A stretch of 43,027 nt of DNA from a virus. This document shows positions 39,103-43,027 of this stretch, one piece after another. The notes under the pieces are model-generated. The model was given only the letters and a program-made list of their open reading frames with translations. It was not told the origin of the DNA and did no database searches. The DNA is taken from IMG/VR virus record IMGVR_UViG_3300049027_000043, positions 1 through 43,027 of that record; one strand, written 5' to 3'. The translations under genes were made by a program, and so were the position numbers. Position 1 is the stretch's first letter, and each line of letters begins with the position of its first letter.

Positions 39103-39317
39103 GCCGAGCTGCTTTCCGACAGGCCGATATGGAGCGCATCTTCCGCGCGGCCCGTCGTGAGGGCTTCGCCGTGCAGATCGACATCCGCTCCCTGGTTGTT
39201 ACCGTTATCCCCAGCGCCGTGCCGGCTGAAGCTGTTGACACGGCCCAGCCGCAAGGAGGCATCCTGCCATCGGGCAATCTTGCCCCTGATGGAAAGGAAA
39301 ATTGGGATGAGGACTGA
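39099..39317 (+). CDS. Small protein preceding integrase
   Basis: 72 residues. FRQADMERIFRAARREGFAVQIDIRSLVVTVIP resembles short proteins often found immediately before integrases in rhizobial prophages, where an excisionase would be expected, but no winged-helix motif is obvious. It overlaps the integrase start by 11 bases. An excision role is only a positional guess. Confidence 0.65.
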   Translation: MSRAAFRQADMERIFRAARREGFAVQIDIRSLVVTVIPSAVPAEAVDTAQPQGGILPSGNLAPDGKENWDED

Positions 39318-40449
39318 CAGACCGGGCTACCAGTACCGGCTGAACAAGGACGGAAGTACCGTCCATTACTGGAATCCGAAGCGGGCGGTTAAGGGCGCCC
39401 CGGATTATCTGACCACCATTCGACTTGCTGATGGCCTTGAGGACGAGGCCATCGCCGCGGAGTGCCGGCGTCTCACCGACCAATTGCGCGACGACCTGCG
39501 CAACATCGACGCCCCGCCCAAATATGACGGCACCATAAAAGCTTTGATCGATTGCTATCGCCACGACAAGACGAGCACGCTGCACAGCGTCAAGCACTCG
39601 ACGCGGATCAGGGACTATGAGCCCAGCCTTCGCGTGCTCGAGAAAAACGTCGGGGGCCGGCGCGTGGATGCTCTCAAGGCATCTGACTTCCGGGAGTGGT
39701 TTGCCAAGTGGCGCAAGAAAGGCCACAGAAGGGCGTCAGGCGCGATCAAGCTTCTGCGGGTGATTGTCTCGTATGGAGCGGGGGAACGCCTCAGCGGCTG
39801 CGGACAGGCTCGCCTGATCCTATCCGACCTGCGTTTCGAGCAGCCGGAGGCCAGAACGGTCACTATGACCTACGAGCAATGCCTGGCGATCGTGAAAAAG
39901 AGCATCGAAATGGAATGCCCCTCGATCGGGTTCGTCGAGGCGCTGAAATTCGAATCAGCGTTGAGGCGAATTGACGTGATTGGGGAGTGGGCCCCGCCGC
40001 CTGAAGGTGGCGCGTTCCGCTGGCGCGGACTGACGGGGAAGGACATCTCGCGGGATCTGATCTTGTCGATCAAGACCAGCAAGACGGGAGCGGCTGCGGC
40101 GCGCGACCTGAAGGTCATGCCGCTGGTGCAGGAAGCGCTGAAGGCTTTCCGCATACCCGATATCGGGCCTGTGGTTGTCGACGAGGACAACGGCAAACCG
40201 TACTGGGAAAATCGCTATACGGAGAAATTCCGGAAGGTGAGAGATGCTGCCGGCGTGCCGTCGAATGTCTGGTCGATGGATTCGCGGGCGGGTGCTGTGA
40301 CCGAAACGGTAGAGGCTACCGGTTCCCTGGAAGACGCCAGCAATCTGGCAACGCACAGCACCACAAAGACCACTCGGCGCTATAGCCGAGGCGATGGTTT
40401 GGAAAAGAGCCGTCAGATTGCAAAGGCTCGCGCCGAAAAGCGCAAGTGA
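39307..40449 (+). CDS. int: Tyrosine integrase
   Basis: 380 residues from ATG 39307 (GGAAAGGAAA upstream). The catalytic domain carries ESALRRIDVIG (first Arg), IKTSKTGAA (Lys), a variant of the HxxR box reading MDSRAGA, LATHSTTKTT (second His) and RRYSRG (Tyr nucleophile). The Met in place of the first His is a feature of a rhizobial integrase subgroup. It inserts the phage at a tRNA-Gly gene using attP, which begins at its own stop codon, and is the last gene of the rightward operon. Confidence 0.88.
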   Translation: MRTDRPGYQYRLNKDGSTVHYWNPKRAVKGAPDYLTTIRLADGLEDEAIAAECRRLTDQLRDDLRNIDAPPKYDGTIKALIDCYRHDKTSTLHSVKHSTRIRDYEPSLRVLEKNVGGRRVDALKASDFREWFAKWRKKGHRRASGAIKLLRVIVSYGAGERLSGCGQARLILSDLRFEQPEARTVTMTYEQCLAIVKKSIEMECPSIGFVEALKFESALRRIDVIGEWAPPPEGGAFRWRGLTGKDISRDLILSIKTSKTGAAAARDLKVMPLVQEALKAFRIPDIGPVVVDEDNGKPYWENRYTEKFRKVRDAAGVPSNVWSMDSRAGAVTETVEATGSLEDASNLATHSTTKTTRRYSRGDGLEKSRQIAKARAEKRK

Positions 40450-40581
40450 CACGCAGTGAAACGAGTGACACGCCGTTCTGCTAAGTCATTGAAAATGCTG
40501 GAGCGGGTAGCGGGAATCGAACCCGCGTATTCAGCTTGGAAGGCTTCGGGAACAGTGAATGTTTTCAATGCGGCGTGTCAC
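40446..40581. other. attP region with arm-type repeats
   Basis: GTGACACGC occurs at 40446-40454 and again as GTGACACGCCG at 40465-40475, and inverted as CGGCGTGTCAC at 40571-40581. CATTGAAAA (40487-40495) is matched by TTTTCAATG (40562-40570). The two flanks are thus inverted copies around the tRNA core, the left with an 11-bp insertion between the two words. They are probably arm sites for integrase. Confidence 0.75.
40499..40545 (-). other. attP core: 3' half of tRNA-Gly(TCC)
   Basis: On the minus strand the sequence runs from AGCCTTCCAAGCTGAATACG through GCGGGTTCGATTCCCGC (T arm) to TACCCGCTCCA, which is a tRNA-Gly from its anticodon loop (TCC) to the CCA end. There is no 5' half, so it is not a working tRNA gene. 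It would restore the host tRNA gene at one end after integration. Confidence 0.85.
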
Positions 40582-40585
40582 TGAT

Positions 40586-40620
40586 GGTCCGGGGCGTTAC
40601 ATAAGCGCCTCGGGCCTTTT
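40586..40620 (+). terminator. Intrinsic terminator after integrase/attP
   Basis: GGTCCGGGGCG (40586-40596) pairs over 11 positions (two G-U) with CGCCTCGGGCC (40606-40616), followed by TTTT. It ends the rightward operon and shields the lysis genes from antisense transcription. Confidence 0.8.
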
Positions 40621-40636
40621 GACATGAGTCGGCAGG

Positions 40637-40927
40637 TCATGACGGGATGTGCAGCCCGCCCCTTGTGATGAACGTCATGAAGGCTCCGAGCAGGCCCAGA
40701 ACGATCGCAAGCACGATGGTCACCAGATAGCCGTTGATCTTGTCGAGCTTCTTGTCGAGGCCGACGAACTTCTCGAGCATGTTCTTCCACTGCTCCTCTT
40801 TTCGGGCGTCGGCGATGTCGCCCTGGACGAAGCGCTGCTCCATCCCCGTCAGCCTCTGATCTGTCGCAGCCTGCTTGTGTTCAAGAGAAACCACCCGAGA
40901 GCGGAGGTCGGCGTCTATCGTGTTCAT
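40637..40927 (-). CDS. Coiled-coil protein with C-terminal membrane anchor (holin-associated type)
   Basis: 96 residues from ATG 40927 (a TTG at 40948 would add seven residues). A long coiled-coil region (LEHKQAATDQRLTGMEQRF, WKNMLEKFVGLDKKLDKI) is followed by one membrane helix (YLVTIVLAIVLGLLGAFMTFI). The shape is that of XhlA-like proteins that work with holin and endolysin. Position in the lysis region supports this. A terminator separates it from the holin-like gene upstream. Confidence 0.7.
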   Translation of the reverse strand: MNTIDADLRSRVVSLEHKQAATDQRLTGMEQRFVQGDIADARKEEQWKNMLEKFVGLDKKLDKINGYLVTIVLAIVLGLLGAFMTFITRGGLHIPS

Positions 40928-40979
40928 TTCGTCGGTTCCGCTGTTCAAAGCCCCTGCCCTCGTAAATGCAATGCGGTCG

Positions 40980-41010
40980 AAAAAGATCGGGGCGCCGACG
41001 TGGCCCCGAT
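40980..41010 (-). terminator. Intrinsic terminator after holin-like gene
   Basis: ATCGGGGC (40986-40993) and GCCCCGAT (41003-41010) form a perfect eight-pair stem with a nine-base loop. On the minus strand a C and TTTTT follow. It lies eight bases past the stop at 41019. Confidence 0.8.
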
Positions 41011-41018
41011 GGATTACT

Positions 41019-41396
41019 TCATTCCCCGATCGGCTTTCGCGCCTTGAACCTGCCGTAGATGGCGAAGAGCCCGCCCACAGCAGCCCCAGCAGCGGCCAGA
41101 GCGGACGCTATGGCGTCTTGCTCCTCGTCGCTGATGGTCACCGTCTCCCCGATCGCCCACGACAGCAGCGGGGCAACGAGGGGCGCGGCGATGGCGACGA
41201 TCGAGCCCCACATAACGCGAGACCTGTACCATTCCTCGTTATTCGTCGCGGCGATGATCTCCGGCGCGATCTTGTTCGTCACGGCGTTGATGATCGGAGC
41301 AGCGGCCGACGGTTGCGCCGGGGTCGTCGGATCGCCTACAGCCGTGATGACCGCCGCGGCGATCTTCCGCTCGAGATTTTCTTGTGCCTGGTTCAT
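41019..41396 (-). CDS. Holin-like membrane protein
   Basis: 125 residues from ATG 41396 with GGAG six bases upstream. After a polar helical N-terminus (NQAQENLERKIAAAVITAVG) come two hydrophobic segments (MWGSIVAIAAPLVAPLLSWA and AIASALAAAGAAVGGLFAIYG) separated by an acidic linker, then a basic tail RFKARKPIGE. This topology, with neighbours in a lysis cassette, fits a holin. Family not recognised by name. Confidence 0.72.
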   Translation of the reverse strand: MNQAQENLERKIAAAVITAVGDPTTPAQPSAAAPIINAVTNKIAPEIIAATNNEEWYRSRVMWGSIVAIAAPLVAPLLSWAIGETVTISDEEQDAIASALAAAGAAVGGLFAIYGRFKARKPIGE

Positions 41397-41407
41397 GGCT
41401 GTCTCCT

Positions 41408-41728
41408 TTATTCCGCGGCCTTGGCTTCGCGCAGGGCGAGCGTGATGGCTGCATAGGCCTCTGCTGCCCGGACGAGCGCCGTCGCTGCTGTGACGCTCCC
41501 AGGGTCCTTGCAGATGGCATCCAGCGCGGCATAAGCCGCCGCCTCGCGTGCGACGGTGCGTTCCCGGATGTTCCCGGTGCTGGCGACGATCACGAAGGCC
41601 GAGTGAGCCGTCGCGGCCGCAGAGCATATCTGCGGGAGGTTGCGTTGAATGGCGCCGTCGATAGACGTCGTTTGGCAGGCGGACAGCGCAAAGGCCGCCG
41701 CTGCCACGATTGGCAGAGACTTGAACAC
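41408..41728 (-). CDS. Lysis-region lipoprotein
   Basis: 106 residues from a GTG at 41728 with AAGGA eight bases upstream. Signal MFKSLPIVAAAAFALSAC, with lipid Cys at 18, then a helical Ala-rich mature part (REAAAYAALDAICKDPGS, ALVRAAEAYAAITLALREA). It lies eleven bases before the holin-like gene. An outer-membrane spanin component is possible, but no partner inner-membrane spanin or proline-rich region is seen. Other rhizobial phages carry similar lipoproteins next to holins. Confidence 0.72.
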   Translation of the reverse strand: MFKSLPIVAAAAFALSACQTTSIDGAIQRNLPQICSAAATAHSAFVIVASTGNIRERTVAREAAAYAALDAICKDPGSVTAATALVRAAEAYAAITLALREAKAAE

Positions 41729-41764
41729 TCTGGGATTCCTTCTGTTTCGGGAAGTTGTATGCTA

Positions 41765-41805
41765 CAAAAAGCAAACGCCCCGGATGCTGGACACATCGCG
41801 GGGCG
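41765..41805 (-). terminator. Intrinsic terminator between endolysin and lysis lipoprotein
   Basis: CGCCCCG (41776-41782) and CGGGGCG (41799-41805) form a seven-pair stem; on the minus strand TTTGCTTTTT follows. It would end the late transcript after the endolysin, once it has passed through the antisense of the HNH gene. Confidence 0.72.
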
Positions 41806-41838
41806 CTCTAACCAAGCCAACCTTCAGGAGAGGTCGAA

Positions 41839-42393
41839 ATGGCTGACAAATCGATATCACTTACTCAGATCCGGCTCAAAGAGCTTCTGCACTACGATCC
41901 GGAAACCGGCGTCTTCACTTGGCATTTCAGGCCGCTATCGGATTTCGCCAACAAGAACGCACACGGAACTTGGAATTCCCGATACGCGGGGAAGCGCGCG
42001 GGAGTGGATATCGGTCATGGGTACAGGAAGATATCCATCAACAACCGCCGACATTATGAACACCGATTGGCTTGGCTGTACATGACTGGAAAGTGGCCGG
42101 CGGCACTGATTGACCATCGAAACGAGAACGGGTCTGACAACCGCTGGGACAACCTGAGAGAGGCGACGAAAGTTACCAACGGCGCGAACCGCCACGCCCC
42201 GTGCGTCAACAACAAAACAGGATTTCGCGGGGTTACTCCCAACAAGAACAAATACATGGCCCAATGCCATACTCGTGGAGGCCCGCATTACCTCGGGTTA
42301 TTTGACACGCCGGAGGAAGCTCATGCGGCGTATGCTAAGGCGTTGACGGCCCGCGTTGGAGAATTCAGTCCGTTCGGGAAATCAAACCGCTAA
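41839..42393 (+). CDS. HNH homing endonuclease with AP2 domain
   Basis: 184 residues with AGGAGAGG before the ATG. RRHYEHRLAWLYMTGKWPAA, then IDHRNENGSDNRWDNLREAT is the HNH nuclease core. The C-terminus (KTGFRGVTPNKNKYMAQCHT, GLFDTPEEAHAAYAKA) is an AP2 DNA-binding domain. This fusion is typical of free-standing phage homing endonucleases. It lies on the strand opposite the lysis genes and overlaps the endolysin 3' end by 29 bases, consistent with insertion. Confidence 0.88.
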   Translation: MADKSISLTQIRLKELLHYDPETGVFTWHFRPLSDFANKNAHGTWNSRYAGKRAGVDIGHGYRKISINNRRHYEHRLAWLYMTGKWPAALIDHRNENGSDNRWDNLREATKVTNGANRHAPCVNNKTGFRGVTPNKNKYMAQCHTRGGPHYLGLFDTPEEAHAAYAKALTARVGEFSPFGKSNR

Positions 42394-43027
42394 GCGGATC
42401 TTTCCTGACGTCGAAGGATGGGCAAGCTTTGGCCGCATATTGGTTATGGCCTGTCACCTTCTCGACGGTTGGATACTTTGCGATCAACGCCTTCACAAGA
42501 TCCAGCAACGCCGCCTTTTGTGCTGGCGTTCTCGTGTCCTTGGGCGTCTTTCCGTCTTTCGCCACCCCGCCTACATAGACGACGCCAATCGTGCCCGTAT
42601 TGTGCCCAGAGACATGCGAACCGATCTGATCTTCCGGCCTCCCGGGTTCCACCGTGCCGTCGAGCATGACGACGTAATGGTAGCCGATATCCTTCCATCC
42701 CTGCCCTTTATGCCATCCGCGGATCGTGTCTACGGATACGTTCCGACCTTCTGGTGTTGCAGTGCAGTGGACTATGATTTCCTTTATACTTCTGGCCGCC
42801 TTCGGCTGCTTCAGGATCACCATGGAGGTGATTGCCGCCGCCTGGGGCGTGGATGAGGTCGGGATTGGCTTCGGCGCCGGCGGCTTCCCGCCCCGCAGTT
42901 TCTCGACCTCATCGAGCGCCGCATTCATGGCGGAGATCGTCTCGCCGCCCGGATCTCCATCGGCCCCGAATTTCGGCAGCGGAAAGCCGAGCGCGATCAA
43001 GCGCCGCTGCAGAGACTGCACGGTCGT
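42365..43027 (-). CDS. Endolysin: N-acetylmuramoyl-L-alanine amidase (main piece)
   Basis: This piece carries all but the first two codons of the 222-residue protein; the start codon is seen only in the left copy, at 133. An N-terminal peptidoglycan-binding-like region is joined by a Pro/Lys-rich linker (GKPPAPKPIPTSS) to an Amidase_2/T7-lysozyme domain. Zinc ligands are the His of IVHCTAT, the His of VTGHNQYA and the Cys of KACPSFD; GYHYVVMLDG carries the catalytic region. It cuts the bond between muramic acid and L-alanine. No signal peptide, so a holin is needed. Confidence 0.9.
   Translation of the reverse strand, partial: TTVQSLQRRLIALGFPLPKFGADGDPGGETISAMNAALDEVEKLRGGKPPAPKPIPTSSTPQAAAITSMVILKQPKAARSIKEIIVHCTATPEGRNVSVDTIRGWHKGQGWKDIGYHYVVMLDGTVEPGRPEDQIGSHVSGHNTGTIGVVYVGGVAKDGKTPKDTRTPAQKAALLDLVKALIAKYPTVEKVTGHNQYAAKACPSFDVRKDPLSGLISRTD
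42901..43027. repeat. Terminal overlap, right copy (circular contig)
   Basis: Exact second copy of bases 1-127. When the copies are merged, the endolysin gene reads from its ATG at 133 down through base 1 and on to a stop at 42365. Confidence 0.95.

Noticed and set aside
40499-40545. A tRNA gene
   Set aside because: Only the part from the anticodon loop to CCA is present. The acceptor 5' strand and D arm are missing, and the place next to integrase makes it an attP core.
41760-41766. Further TGCTACA operator half site upstream of the lysis lipoprotein
   Set aside because: A single isolated 7-mer without partner or flanking similarity. A few chance copies are expected in 43 kb.

Overview
The window is one circular temperate phage genome. 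Bases 1-127 recur exactly at 42901-43027, so the unique sequence is 42,900 bp and the ends are an assembly overlap. The endolysin gene runs through the junction. The virion genes (separate terminase subunits, large portal, scaffold, SU10-type capsid protein, stacked adaptor and nozzle proteins, ejection proteins with a transglycosylase, no tape measure) indicate a short-tailed podovirus-like virion. High GC, the style of many small proteins and an attP carrying the 3' half of a tRNA-Gly(TCC) gene point to an alphaproteobacterial, probably Rhizobiales, host. The host is inferred by recognition, not by a search.

Layout. (1) Late region, minus strand, about 20431 down to 133 and through the junction to 42365: repeat-rich surface protein, fibre-tail adaptor, TerS, TerL, portal, scaffold, capsid, adaptors, nozzle, three internal or ejection proteins, tail fibre, fibre accessory protein, endolysin. 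A plus-strand pair (lipoprotein and small membrane protein, 2384-3048) with its own candidate promoter interrupts it. (2) Leftward early operon, minus strand, 29239 to 20652: Cro-like HTH protein, small proteins, RuvC-like resolvase, DNA methyltransferase, DnaB helicase, stand-alone DnaA domain IV, further small proteins. (3) Immunity region 29239-31417: CI-type S24 repressor on plus, converging on a short S24-fold protein whose catalytic residues are replaced. The region is bounded by two outward-facing copies of one operator/promoter block, as lambda OL/PL and OR/PR are. (4) Rightward early operon, plus strand, 31452-40449: small proteins, RecE-like exonuclease, Bet/RecT annealase, DUF5131 protein, two HNH-type nucleases, many small translationally coupled genes, and the tyrosine integrase. 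It is followed by attP (40446-40581) and an intrinsic terminator. (5) Lysis region 42365-40637, minus strand: endolysin, lipoprotein, holin-like protein and a coiled-coil membrane protein, separated by two intrinsic terminators, with a plus-strand HNH-AP2 homing endonuclease inserted.

How it works together. The repressor probably shuts both early promoters. On induction, the left operon supplies replication initiation and helicase loading with host primase and polymerase (none is encoded), and the right operon supplies recombination and integration. The late strand builds the particle and lyses the cell. I found no convincing late promoter. No CRISPR array, complete tRNA or insertion sequence was seen.
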